This document shows positions 1 to 20,124 of a stretch of 64,000 nucleotides of DNA, in pieces. The first letter of the stretch is position 1. Each line of letters starts with the position of its first letter. Source of the DNA: Ignelater luminosus. Taxonomy: Eukaryota > Arthropoda > Insecta > Coleoptera > Elateridae. Where the stretch lies: assembly GCA_011009095.1 (NCBI GenBank), contig VTPC01090589.1:560269-624268 (forward strand), given 5' to 3'. The notes under the pieces were generated by a model, which searched no databases, had not been told where the DNA came from, and saw only the letters and a list, made by a program, of their open reading frames with translations. The position numbers and the translations under genes are program-made.

Positions 1-154
1 GTCAAACAAGTAAGACAAAAATATATGTTAGCTCTCTGCCCGCACTGTAGGTGTAAAGGAAAGAAGAAGAATTTTAACAGTAAATTCTTCTTCCATCTTT
101 ACACTTGCCATGCGAGTAGAGAGCTAACGTATATTTTTGTCTCTCTTGTTTGAC
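1..154. repeat. Near-perfect hairpin (inverted repeat), cut by window edge
   Basis: Bases 1-75 and 83-154 are inverted copies of each other with a few mismatches. The outer ends read GTCAAACAAG and CTTGTTTGAC. The loop is only about 8 bases. This is the shape of a palindromic MITE or fold-back unit. The left end may continue outside the window, so flanks and target duplication cannot be judged. No protein is encoded; the apparent reading frame through it is a by-product of the palindrome. Confidence 0.7.
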
Positions 155-559
155 AAGTGTGGCGCCTCTACCTATTGACAAAATGACATTTATTAAAACA
201 ATATCATGGCACACTAGTTTAGATGAATGAGCATCAATCAAATGATAACAAATATTTAAGGTGTAAACAGCAGTCTTTGATGTTCCTTTGCTTTGCATAT
301 GTCGCTTGCACTTTTATTATTGTTATCATTGTAACTTGATGCCCATAAAATTCTTTCATGTGTTTTTACAAAAATATTGCGTTTGTTAATGGAAATATAT
401 ATTCTTTATTAATTGTATTTAATTTAACCTTACATTTATAAAAATAATAGAAGAAAAACACTTCGGGATCAATCCTGAGATTCCCTAATTATAACCTAAG
501 TGTTCGTTTATTCGACATGGTTTGCTACCCAGCATTTGGAAAACTACAGAAGTGTAACC

Positions 560-900
560 GGGGTGCTTACCTGGTCAGTTTAAAGTAACTCTGATCGACG
601 AGTAGGGTTGAATGGGTTAGTAGTAAATTGTGACGTTTGTGAGGTTAGAAAGTTCAAGATTCAAAAACATCAAGGAATTTTTGCACGTAATTGTTTCAGC
701 ATGGATTCAAAACAAACAATTGTAGCTATTGCTGCTAGTTTTCTTTTCTCTGGCGACTTTGAAGATGATGCAGAAAATATTATGGTTGCTCATCAATTTT
801 AGAAATGAGAAAACATAAAAATTGGTCGGAAAATGTGGGTATCACCCGATTAACCTGACCAGCCTGCTGATGTCAGATGCTTGACCCGGGTATATTACCA
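560..900 (+). pseudogene. Possible PIF/Harbinger-like transposase N-terminal scrap
   Basis: A short frame at 608-802 contains MDSKQTIVAIAAS followed by an acidic stretch. Just after its stop, adjacent frames give KMWVSP and HPIN. HARBI1-like transposases often have a comparable arrangement near their N-terminus: a short leader, an acidic patch, then a basic tract and W-V-H-P-I-N. Partial inverted similarity between 568-583 and 851-865 (CTGGTCAG / CTGACCAG) would fit a small mobile element. The match is short and frame-broken, so this is a suggestion only. The rest of 155-1084 shows no gene. Confidence 0.2.
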
Positions 901-1084
901 GGTTGAATTTCCTAAAAGCCCAAAGTTTGTTTTGTAATTACAAACAACAGTTTGTGTTTTAAATTAAAAAAATTAAAAGTAAAAATAAACTGTGATACTA
1001 TAGTTCTTTAAATGTATCTAGTAGGGTCTTGGATTAGCAGGCTAGATAGATGCATCTTTTTAGATCCTTATTATCTCTGTTGTA

Positions 1085-2600
1085 TAGTCTATGCATTATT
1101 AAATGAGACTTCAGCTGCAACATATCTGGCAGTGATCTTCCAAATCTTTAAAAAAATTGATGACGTCACTGGGGTAAGGGTGGGGGTAAAGAAAAAATGA
1201 AAATCATTCAAATAGATGCCCCATTGGGAAATAAGATTGACGTATTCGAGGAGTTTCGCCTCAGATGCACAGAATTTTTTATTTAAAGCGTTCCACAGGC
1301 GTGTCAAATTTAAAGAAATCAAGATTTTTCTCAGGAAAAAAAAACTTCTCAGCATCAGAGGGGGAGATGTCCAACAAGCATTTCTTAAGAAGAACCGGAT
1401 GTCACCAGTAGCAACCCCCAAGCGCATGGTTACCTCTATGCTTTACTTTCACTTGCCTTTATATTTTTATTCAGTCGTAACATTCTTTTGTGGCTTACGC
1501 ACTCATTTATTTTTATATTTTTTTATTTTGTAATGAATAAATAAATATTATTTGTGCAACAAGATACAATTTTTATTATTTTACAACAGTTAATATTACC
1601 TATCGTGCTTGTTGTCTAAAAGTTGGTCATTAGCTGATTAGACTTAAATCACACAGAACTAACAGAACTAGTGAGATAATTAGATTATTACATCAACTGT
1701 TATTTCTCAGTTGTAGAATCAATTCTATTCAATCTCTTCTTTCACATATACATATATCAAACACATCATTAAATTTTCTATCAGTTTCTTTAATTAAGTT
1801 TCTGTTTGTTTCTTCGAAGCGAAATAATTTCGTGAATGTGTATTGACCTAAAAACTTCTTGAAAATTAAGATTTTCTAGGAAATAACCAGGAGTAATAGT
1901 TGATGTAATAATCTAATTATCTTGCTAGTTTTATTATTTTTGTACTGTTTAACTCTAATCAGCTAATGACCAACTTTTTGATAACAAGTACGATAGGAAG
2001 TATTAATTGCTGTAAAAGAAGAAAAAGTGTATCTCGTTGCACAAATAATATTTATTACAACATGCCAGACACGAAATAAGAAAATATAAAAATAAATGAT
2101 TTTGTAAACCACAAACAAAAATATAAAGGCGAGTAAAAGTAACATGCAGAGGTGACCACGCGCTCGGGGTTGCTACTGGTGACACCCGGTTCTTCTTAAG
2201 CGATGCTTGTTGGACATGTGCCCCTCTGATGCTGCCTAATGGGGCCTGGGGTAGTCGTTCTTTACATTGCGAGTTATCTTGGTTTTTCTAAATTTCTGAC
2301 ATTTTCATTGTTTTCTTATATTATAGCATTTTAAAAATGAAAAAGTATTTTATTTTCTTTATTATCTATATTATATTCAAACAAAATATGTATTAGGTTA
2401 CTTTATGCATGCCATTATACATTTCTCACAATTGTTTCTTTGCGTTTTTATAAAACATAGCACTATTTTACTAAAATCAAATATTACTCAGTTGTTAATT
2501 TTATAAATGTATCGGTTTACCTTTTAACCTACAAACTTGGAAGATCACTGCCAGGTATGCTGTAACTCTAGTCTCATTTAATAATGCACAGACTGTACAT
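1085..2600. repeat. Large nested fold-back (inverted repeat) structure
   Basis: Two levels of inverted repeats share one centre. The outer arms lie at about 1085-1150 and 2531-2600 and share GCATTATTAAATGAGAC in opposite orientation. The inner arms, about 1345-1705 and 1893-2236, are long and well matched; they share ACAAGCAT, AGAAGAACCGG, GTTGGTCATTAGCTGATTAG and TAATCTAATTATCT in inverted order. The loop is about 1706-1892. Reading frames on both strands here (for example 1089-1427 minus and 2003-2185 minus) mirror each other and encode nothing I recognise. It may be a fold-back transposon, or two copies of one repeat inserted head to head. Confidence 0.65.
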
Positions 2601-3038
2601 ACAGGAATGAAAGCTAAAGATAGTAGTGTAGGTCTTTGTTTAAAACAACAAAACATAGTAACATGGAAGAATGTGCCTATGGGTACAATGTGCAAAACAA
2701 ATGCAACAGAAAGAGACAGCACACTATAAAACTGGTTGTAGTAAGGTGATCGGTTGACTCAACAAATCTTGACTGACTGACTGATGCTTGTTATTTTTCT
2801 TGTTAAAAGTTCATCATTAATGATGGACATTAGCTTAATATGTGGTTTTTCACCCCTAAACTTCATTTCCTTTGGTCTGGTTTTTATTTTAAGAATGCAT
2901 TAAACGCCAAGGGATGACTACTAGGAATGAAAGAGAAGGAAACCAACCACTATGTCACAATGCCATACATGCAAAATCTCTCCAAACAATCAAAATCAAA
3001 AAGTAGAACATAAAAACAAAAATAACCTAAAATATTTA
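2601..3038. other. Spacer without recognised gene
   Basis: AT-rich sequence. I see no exon, RNA gene or clear repeat. Confidence 0.5.
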
Positions 3039-3214
3039 CAGTCGAACTTTGATAACTCAAACCTTAATAATGCAAAATCCTTGAGAGCTCAAATTTATTG
3101 CAAGTGACCGATGTACCTACTACATGTGTGTAAAATACCGTGATTAATTAAAGTTTTGATTGCTCTTAAGCGGTTTTTCTTATCCTTCAAGTTCGAATTA
3201 TTGAAGCTTGACTG
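3039..3214. mobile_element. Pogo/Tigger-like MITE, about 176 bp, TA-flanked
   Basis: The left end is CAGTCGAACTTTGATAACTC. The right end, reversed and complemented, is CAGTCAAGCTTCAATAATTC. These are imperfect inverted repeats of about 24 bases starting CAGTC, typical of pogo-type non-autonomous elements. Each end is directly flanked by TA, the usual target duplication of this superfamily. The interior has no coding capacity. The divergence between ends suggests an old copy. Confidence 0.65.
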
Positions 3215-6200
3215 TATATTCTAAATTATTATTAAACAATTATAAACAGCATGTACAAAATGAACTACTGAAGCAATACATACATGTTCAATTTTAAAAA
3301 TTATTAAATTCTAGCTACAGAATCAAAACTTTAACTGTAAACATGTTTGGAATCGATTCACATACACTTCGGCTTTTAGAAACGACACAAAAGATGTAAA
3401 TTGTATGATTGGTAAACTACATGACATTTACTTCAGAATACGCAACCTTACAAACCAAATGTGATTTCAGTCCAAACCGAGCGACTTAAAAGAAATAATA
3501 CAAACAAACAACTGATTAGTAGTATTAAAATACTAGCATGCAAAATACATAAAGAATGAGCTAACTTAATTAGAATATATTGGGTGTCATCTGAAATCCC
3601 GATTATAGGGCAGTAATAAGTTCAAGTAGTCTAAATAATATAATCTTAAAGTGAGATGGTGAGTGATAAAACATTCCACCACTCACCATCTGCTCACATT
3701 GTAAACATGTTTGCGTATTGTAATTCCTTGTCTTGATTAAGTGCATGTCATTTAATTTCTGCACTTGTTGTTTAGATTTATTATATTGGGCGTTTGATTG
3801 AAGAAGTCATCAGGTTGCCTTTGATTTTTCCAAAACAATTTGAAGTAAGTCTCAGATTTATCTTTTTCTAGAAATATGATATTTAATCGCTGTTAAACTT
3901 GTTTTTAATTTTTGCATTGTAAATCTTTTATCAGATTTCACATAATAATTAATTTTTAACAGCTTACATAAAAAAGGCATTTTTGCTTAACATGTAAATT
4001 AAAAAATACAAACGTAAACTTTTAAGAAAATAAAAAGTAGGAACTTAAATTTATTTTATTTATTTATGTTTAAAATCTTACAACAAAATAAAGAAAAAAT
4101 TGAAATCAACATGGAAAACTTTTAACGAATTTGTTATTATTTGACAGCTGTCATCTGTGACTTGTCCGTTTTGTTTACGTTGTGATGCTTTGTACGAATC
4201 AAGTGATCACATCCATTTTTTGTAGCATCTTTTCTCTACAAAAATCAAAGGTAACTTGACATTTTCAATTGAAAATAATATTTTGCATTTTTTGATCACC
4301 CTTTATAATAAACAATACAATAGTCTATTATTTGTTTAAAGATTTACGAAGTCATAGATAATACATTGAGTAATCAGTCAGTAATTACAGAAATCAATTG
4401 AAAACAAATATTCTGTGTATGCTAGGAGGTGTAAAAACAATTTGTTATTAAACAGTTTTGTAGCTGCTTTTTGAAAGATTTGTGGTATGGAATCTTTTTG
4501 ATAGATAATGGAAGTTTGTTACAGACCTGTTTCAATGAAACTGATTTTACATGACTCTAGAACTAGAAGTGATAGTGAGTATATTAGACAGATGATTCTC
4601 TTTTATTTTATGAATATGCAATTTAGAACTTGCTAGTCAAGATTGCACTTGACGCCAATGCTTTGTTGCATGCCTTAGAAAAGGAGAATGAATGTCAACA
4701 CTCAGCTAAAATGTGTAACCTTGACTGGCAAGTACAGTACATACATAACACAAAGGTGTTGGTAACTCTAATATAATATCGGATATTTTAAATGGGGATA
4801 GGCAGAAGAGATATTGTTTCCATCAAGTTAAAAACTTAGATGATGACTTTTAAAGAGCAAAGATAAAAGTGAAATACTAACAACTTCTTACATTAATACA
4901 ATCGAATAACATCATACATGTACTTGTTAAAAAAAAAAAATTGTATGCATGTCCAAAAATGCACCATTTTTAAGATACAGGGTGTTTAGAAAAGAAGCAC
5001 AACTTCCTCCCTAAATCTATGCCCCTGTTGACTGTCAATTATAAGAAATTGTAAAATAGTCAATAGCACAAAGAATTCCATATCTTTATTTAACATTGCT
5101 TTTGAGATACCGAATAAACAAAAAAATTTTTAATTTAGTTTTATTCTAAAATGATATACAGTTCCTTAAAAAATTTCCTATTTAACAAAATATTTGGCGG
5201 GATTCTGTCCCTGAGTTGATTTATCACTATTGTCCTGTTTTAGGAATTAAAATTCTGTTGAACAAAATAAAAAATTGACAAACTCGGTCGAAAAACATCC
5301 GAAATCTTTATCATTACCTGTTGTTTTGAACTCGTCATCTGTCTTGAAAACAATTTTGTTAGTTAAATATGTATATGTGGGTAATTAAAACGTTGTTTAT
5401 TTTTTGTATAGGATTTTGTCCCTTTGTTACTAAAGTGAGTACGTAACACAAAACATGCGGAATTTTTGTTGTGAGCACTAAAAATTCTTGGAACAGAATC
5501 GATGGTATTTACTGTGTCCCTTTATTTCTCAAGTAAGAGAAACCAAAAACTATTCGTGATTTATGAACTTGATTTGCATTTAAGATATCGTTCTGCGCTT
5601 TCAATTTATGAAAGAATGACCAAAAACAAGTGAAAGCGTAATTGTTTAAGTTTAGTTTATTATGTCAATGTAAAATCTATTCTTTTCTGTTGAACAAACT
5701 TTTTTCCTGGATTTATCGTTTTTGCTAAATAGAAATTTGACTGTATAGTAATCATTTTCTTTGTGTATACAGTATAAGAAGGTTAAGTTGTGAAAAAACA
5801 TAAATGCAATTTTAAATAAATGGAATAATATTATGATTCTTTCTTATTTAATTGTTTTTTGGAAGATTATTTTATGTTGTACCAAACCTTAATTACTTAT
5901 CCGTAGCCAGTTGGAAGCTTTGGAGTTGAGTAAGAAATAAGAACGCTATGCTCTGGTAACTGTTATATGAATTTAATTTCAACACAATGTTGCTAGTAAA
6001 TATTCAAAATCATACAGTTAAACAACATATAACATAATGAAATGTAAAAGAAATATAAATTCAAAAGGCAAACATAATAAAGGTAAACAAGCATATACAA
6101 TAATCAATTGCATCAAAAATAGAAGCCCAAAAAATCTAAAACAAAGAGGGTTTTACAAGAAATAAAGATAAAATTGTTTCTTTTAAATTAGCATGTATTA

Positions 6201-6345
6201 TTAAAACAATGAAACAAATGACATCGGAAAGATTGTTCTAGAAGTACTGTTTAAATTACAAATATCAAAGTTTCCTGGTTTATAGTTAATTTATTTTGTG
6301 CATTTTCTTTTTGATTGTATGCACTATTAAATTGTTTCCTTACAG
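3215..6345. other. AT-rich region upstream of first visible capicua exon
   Basis: About 3.1 kb with no frame I can assign to a protein. Position 4980 carries CAGGGTGTTT, the start seen in mariner-type inverted repeats elsewhere in this window, but I found no partner end. The family pattern of Capicua predicts at least one coding exon upstream of 6346. I could not find it here, so it is either cryptic or lies outside the window. Confidence 0.4.
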
Positions 6346-13728
<7,383 letters not shown>

Positions 13729-14830
13729 TTGTGTTTAGTGTGCAATAAGTTGTCTTCCTTTTTTTATTGAATTTTAATTTTATTCTTATTTGTGACTAAT
13801 TGATTAATTACTGTGAAATTTTAGGACATTTTAACCTTACGTCTTTCAAAGGAAATCCATTTTTGCAGTTTATCGTTGCAATTGTTTTAAATTCTAATAG
13901 TGTTAAGTGTAATGAATTTTATCTTTTTGCAATTTAACCAACTGTAAATATTGAATTAATTGGCTGTATATTTTTTGTATAAAGTACTGTATACGTATAA
14001 AGCTGTAAATAATTTCAAGAAATTGTGTTTACACCTAAGTATTCTCGGCTTCTGTTGGTTGTATTTATTAATTTTCGAAGCTCTTGTAAACACTGTAATT
14101 GGTGCAATGTGTCTAATCATAAACCATTTTTTTCTTGTCAAGTCCATATGAAGAAACGTCAATTGATAATTTGTATATTTTTGCTGTCTATTCTGATTCT
14201 ATTTCATTTTTAGATATTTTTGTTTTCCAAGCTTTGCCCCATGGTGGTTGGTATTATTTTATTTATTTATTTATTTATTTTTCTGAGATTATTTGTACTA
14301 TATTTTTTAGTTAAATCTGAAAAAATATAATTATTTTTAATCACTGTTGTTCAATAAACACTTTTTCAGTCTCATTAGAAGAATTCTGAAAATTACATCA
14401 TCCAATTTAGGTTACAAATAGTAATTACTACATAAATATGTCGTAACTGTACTTGTTATTTTAAAACTTAATTCCAGAAATTAATTTTTATTTTTTTTTA
14501 ACAGCATCGTAATGAATACTATTACTATTATAATTACTAACCACTACTGGGCACAGAATTTATAGATTTGTAATTTTAAAATTAATTTATTTTAAATTAT
14601 TAATGATTCGTGCTAGATTGACTTATAATTAGTTAACTCATTATTATTATCTCAGTTAGTTTGAACCTTCTTATTTTCAATTATTAATTTAAATTATATA
14701 ATAATTGTCACCCAATTCCTATGTGATTTTATATTATTTTTATTGTATGAATATATATTTTACTATTGTAAATTTGTATGTTGCAGTTGAAGGTATAATT
14801 AGTATGAATAAACACATTGTATATTATATA
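13729..14830 (+). other. cic: Probable cic 3'UTR with polyadenylation signals
   Basis: AT-rich sequence follows the cic stop. AATAAA hexamers occur at 14353-14358 and 14807-14812; either could end the transcript. An ATTT-type microsatellite sits at about 14256-14281. Short frames on both strands here (about 60 codons) have no protein-like features and are best read as noise. Confidence 0.55.
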
Positions 14831-16010
14831 CATTTATGAAATTTGAACTTTAAAAGAAGTCAAACATTCTGAATTAATTAATTAATATTTATTATCAATT
14901 GTATTACACCACAGGGATAACGTGTTCATAGTAGCGTGTTGAGTGTAACTGAAAATTAAACTGATGTACGTGAAATATTATATAAATTTAACATTTCGTT
15001 GAAATGGTTAATTTAATTTTCAGTCAGTTAGCAAAAAGAGTGTGCATTTTTTCAGTTACATTCAATGCATATTATCAAATTTAAAAGACATTATATAAAG
15101 GCTACAGAACAATTGATAGATAAAAGTTAATCCAACATTACATAAGCCGAATATTATATTTAAAGTTAAGAGTTCCGTTGCTTTATTTAAAAAACATTGT
15201 ATTTTTCACGGTGCTATGTGTGTTAATTTTTGTTATAGGAATTTTAGTTTTTAGTTCCATCTTGTTTCATATACTGTTGTGTGTTACTGTCAAATTATTT
15301 TATTGTAAATCACAAAATGTACATTAATCACAACTTATTTACACTATGTATCGAACTATCTGAAGCTTTTAGTAACACAGTGCACAATTTAAGTGGTCTG
15401 ACATAAATGATCTACATATTTTTTAATTTAATAGTAGGCTTTGTGATTTGCGTTTAAAAATACATATATAGGTATATTTAAGTTACAGAGATGTGGACAG
15501 TTTTCTCCTTTTGTTAATTTTCGCGGATTAGTAAACGGATGTGACATTATAATTTTAATGTAAAATGTAGGTAGACCAATATAGATTTATTATTATTTTT
15601 TTGTATGTTTGATAGATATATTAAGCACGTCCTTATGGTTTGTTTATGATTCATGAACATTACAATGGACACACAAAGCTTATGACTGTGCGAAGATGTT
15701 ATACTGTTAATAAGTGTTATGTTGTATAAATAGCCAATGATCTCGTTAGTAATTGTTAGTGCAGTGTTCACAGATAATATGTACAATATTGTCAAACGTT
15801 GAAATTACAACCCAGTACACTTTGTTAAAACATAATCCCTATAATAAATATCTTTCCTTAATTGAAGTGGTACTGTTTGTACAAGTAAGATTTTTTCATA
15901 ATAATATTTCAGATTCTTTAAAGAAATATTTTTTAAGAATGACATGAATTTTATATATATATATATATATGGGCATGTAACTATAAGCAATATGAAAGTT
16001 CCATAATGGT
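14831..16010. other. AT-rich spacer with a TA microsatellite
   Basis: No gene recognised. A run of alternating TA lies at about 15952-15970. The 64- to 107-codon frames are low-complexity and overlap on opposite strands. Confidence 0.5.
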
Positions 16011-16014
16011 GCAC

Positions 16015-16490
16015 CATGGAGCTTGCAATTGTTCCCTCTTTGATTTCAATGAAATCTTCTGTGGCAATTTTAGACCAAAGATGAGTAGACATGTATAGGT
16101 TTCTCAGAATGGCTCCCGTGGGCATCAAAAACGTAGTTTAGGTTTTCATTATTAGTATTTTTGTTATTTCTGAGTAAAAGTTTTTTATTTGTATTTTGGA
16201 ATGTCGCGATCATTCTACAAGCCTTTGAGATTAGAAATTCAAATCTGCCCTTTTTTATCAAAAAATAAAAAGATTGCATGGCTTTTGATGTTTCTCCATT
16301 GCACTGGAAGGCAAAGGTAAAAATAGCAAGACTAATACTAATAAACAGAACTGTAAATACTTTTGGTCGCACCGCTGGGGGTCATTCTGAAACCCCTGAA
16401 TATGTCTACTCATTTATGGTCTAGAATTACCAGAAAAAAATCTCATCGAAATCGAAGAGAGGGAATGATTGCGACCTCCACTTGTTAGTT
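16015..16490. repeat. Element with long (about 110-bp) terminal inverted repeats
   Basis: About 16015-16125 and 16366-16490 are inverted, diverged copies. Shared blocks include GTTCCCTCT, GATTTC, TTAGACCA, ATGAGTAGACAT and CAGAATG in the same order when one arm is reversed. The 240-base centre holds no recognisable protein. This is probably an old MITE or fold-back copy. Confidence 0.55.
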
Positions 16491-19400
16491 GATTTTGTAG
16501 ATATTTGAGAAAAAACTTTAATTTTATTTTTCAAGATTAGTAGAGGCATTAGAAAACTGAGACTGTGGTTATCAAAACTTGGATTCTTGTTTCCTTGCAA
16601 CCACTGTAAGACTCATTGTTTCAAATAACATAGATTACAATAATGTGTCACACTTGATGATCTAACTGAATTTTACAAAATATAATTTCCATTATTAATT
16701 TTTAAGACTTAATAATCTGCCTACTAAAAATTTTTACAATTTTAAAACATCGGTAAAGATAGCTTGATGAGGGGGGTGCAGGGATGTAGAGGTGATGAAA
16801 TAATTTTCTATTTGTAGGTTTATAATTATTACACGCAAAAATACATCCACATTGTGCATGAAAGCTTGGTTTGAGCAAGTGAGCTTGTATATGTGTTGTT
16901 AATACATGCTCATTTCATAAGGTCTGTTCGTTTGGGATCAGTGTTTTACCACTGGTATCACTTTTTACACTTAACTGTAAGATAAATGTATTAGATGAAA
17001 TGGCATTTATGTGAAACACTAAGTACATTTACATTACACTTTTCAAATGAACAACTTAGCGGCAAAAGTGTAAGTAGTGTGATCCAAATGAACAGACTTA
17101 TTGTTTGCACTAGAGATTTGTGCATGCTCAACCTGTTCATGCAAAATGATGGAAGGCTTTTAACCTTTGTTTGGAAACTGCTGATTACAAATCATTTCTT
17201 GTAGAACAATGTTTTCCAAACCTTTCTGATGGCAGCACAATCGTGGTCAGTGAGCTAACTTCAGAGTAGATCGGAACCGGTTGGTTGGTTAGTTTCCTTA
17301 TAATTTGACAACTTAAAGCAGTCAAGTGTTCCAGGCTTACCCTGAAATTAGTTCACTGACCACTATCAGCATGGTGGCAACAAATTGTAAAAAAAACCAG
17401 TTCTGCATTGGTCCTTCCCAGTACATTTCTACATTTGATGCACTACATTCTGTCTTTATTTTGTGATTTTTCAATAACTGGGTGTTGTCCACTAACTTTA
17501 CATCATACCTAAGTAGTACTATCTGACAGTAGACTGGTTGAAAGACATTGTTGTAAAACATGAGTAGGTTATCAAGTTTGGTATATTATCCCGGGAATTA
17601 ATTATTTAGAAATAGTGAAGCTGATGTTGATCATGAGGAAACAAAATATCTAATTCAAATTCTGATAACTCGATGTGAAATGAAATATGGTGTTCTCAGT
17701 TTTTAACATATGCAGGTTGGAAGGCAACAAGCTGGAAATAAAAGAAAGAAATGATACTTAACATTAGTGCAATATTGGAATAGGCAAACTGCTGCCATCA
17801 CTTAGTACCAGTGAGTAGTATAAACTTCTTCAGTGCTTCTGCTTTAATTAAGATAACCAACTAGTGACATATCATATTACAATCACACAGTTGTTTATGA
17901 GGTTTTTTTATTTCCAGCTCCTTTGCTGCCATACAGTGTGTTAAGATTAAAATTCCAAAATTACCTTTTCCCAAATATCTTGGAAACTAATTAATATATC
18001 TGTGGTTACTTCATGGCACCTTATTAGGTTTATTAGTCACCATTAAGCAAATTTGCCCTTATTTAACAGTTTTTATGTCGCTTATCATTTATGTGGTCTA
18101 AATACGTAAACATGAATATAAAACGTCCTGTATTTTTATAAGTGAATGCAATGGTTTTACTAAAATTAAAATAAAGGATATTTTTTAATTTGGTTTTTCT
18201 TTTGTAATACCATTGCATAAATGGGAATATGTTATGAACATACAAACTAAATCTCACAAGTAGAAATAACCCATTCAGTTTGTTTGATTGAAATTGGTCA
18301 TTTAATAATGTAAAAAGTATTTTTATAAGTCCACTTACCAATAACTTTAATTTTAAATTATAGTTGGCTGATGCTAACAAAGAACTAGGCCTTACTATAC
18401 ATTTATGGTGCATTTCATGGTTTTAATTAAAGCATTTAAAAATTAATAAAGTTAAAAACAAAAATTAAAAGAGCCAGTGAATAGCAAACATGACATTATC
18501 AAAAAATAATCCACAATGACTTTTTAAAGGTTTTAGAATTGTAAATTGATAAATTTAGTTAGATTTAAAATTAAAACTTTAGCAAATTACAGATTTTGTA
18601 GAAAAACAATTGTTGGTCTGTTAATAAAAACCATTATTATTATTATTATTATTCTTTTAGAAGTACTTCTGTAGTCGAATTCCCATATACTGTCATCATT
18701 GTACCTTCTAACTCTGTACTTCTAAAGAAGTCCTGTATTCTTAATGAAGTCCAGGATTTTCCTTGTCTGTACCTTCCTTATTTCTTTTTGGTTTGGTCAG
18801 CCCAACCCAAGAATGGTCTATATTTATATAATTAAAACCATGAATTATCATTTAAAATTAAAGTTATCGAAAAGAGGCAGCGTCCCTAGTTGATGTAGAA
18901 TTGTTGAATAATACAATTCTGATTAATGTTGAATGAAATAAGACAATCAAGTTTCTAAACAAGCAATTTATGTTCTCTCTGTAAATAAATTATTGAGATT
19001 TGTTAAATCACATAATTTTATATTTCTTTAAATATAAAATTCAGGGAAATTGACGAATTATAATAAATATCGTATAAAACATGTACTTGTTTGCAATTAA
19101 TTGTGATATTTAAATTTAATAAAAAACATATTATTTATTATAAAAGACACTAAATATTTTTTAAACTTTCAGGAATCTGGAATTAAAAGTAATATCATTT
19201 TCTTTTACATATGTAAACATCAAGTACAAACAGTACAGTTGTCCTTTGTAAAATACTCCTTTGTAGTGATTTACTTTTTTATTTTATTTTGAATTATTTT
19301 TAAATTGGAAATGTTAGAAAATCAATTTTCTATTCTAGAAAATTATATTCAGGTAGTTTTGTATTACACAAAATTGTTTCCACTTTCTATTCAATAATTT

Positions 19401-20124
19401 ATTTGCGCAATCTATACACATGTAACATAAAAAATATATTTAAAACAGTTGAAAGTGTTATTGTTTATAGAGCAGTAAATTTTTTAAAGCTTTGCACTGT
19501 TTTGTGACTTATTTTATTATATTACTAAGTTTTTAGCACAAAATTCATAAATATTTTGTGACCGATAAATTATAGTAGTTAAAGTTAAAATAGCTGTAAT
19601 TTTATTAAAACGATTAAATAGAGACATAGTGTATGACGAAATTATAATAATTACATAAGCCAAATAATGAAACAGCAATCAGTTTGATTGTTTATTAGTA
19701 CCCTACTCACATAATTAGTAAATATTTCGTTAATATTGTATCAAATGCAATATAATCAAGAAGAGTTTGATCATGAACACTTAAATTTTGTAATAAGAAA
19801 AAAGAACATCAAAGTTTAAATAAAATTTAGAAATTTATAGCTTTTGTCTATTCAGAAAAAGGAAATATTTAAAAAGTATGTGCTTTATATAAGAAAACAA
19901 AAAATTACATGAATCTATTAAATTTATATTTAACAAGAATTCATGTGTCTGGATAAGAACAGACATTAAATCCTGCATCAAAGAGAATTGTCACACTTAA
20001 TGTATGAGACTCCACTACGTTCTTATTCTATTCGCCAAATCTTGAACAATTTATGCATCTGATTAAGTATATCTTTTTCTAAATATCATGGTTATTGTAG
20101 GAAAAGTATACATCGTAACTTATG
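16491..20124. other. AT-rich intergenic region
   Basis: I see no gene. A degenerate inverted repeat centred near 17300 pairs GTGGTCAGTGAGCTAACTT (17233) with its inverted copy ending near 17362. The outer part at 17205 (AACAATGTTTTCCAAACC) also has a weak inverted partner near 17540, as in an old hAT-like MITE. A short ATT microsatellite lies near 18630. Confidence 0.4.

Noticed and set aside
1089-1427. 112-codon minus-strand frame near the left edge
   Set aside because: It lies across the arm and spacer of the fold-back repeat, is overlapped by an equally long plus frame, and has no protein features.
14896-14960. Possible tRNA-like or small RNA sequence after the cic 3'UTR
   Set aside because: No A-box/B-box pair or cloverleaf could be drawn; the region is simply AT-rich.
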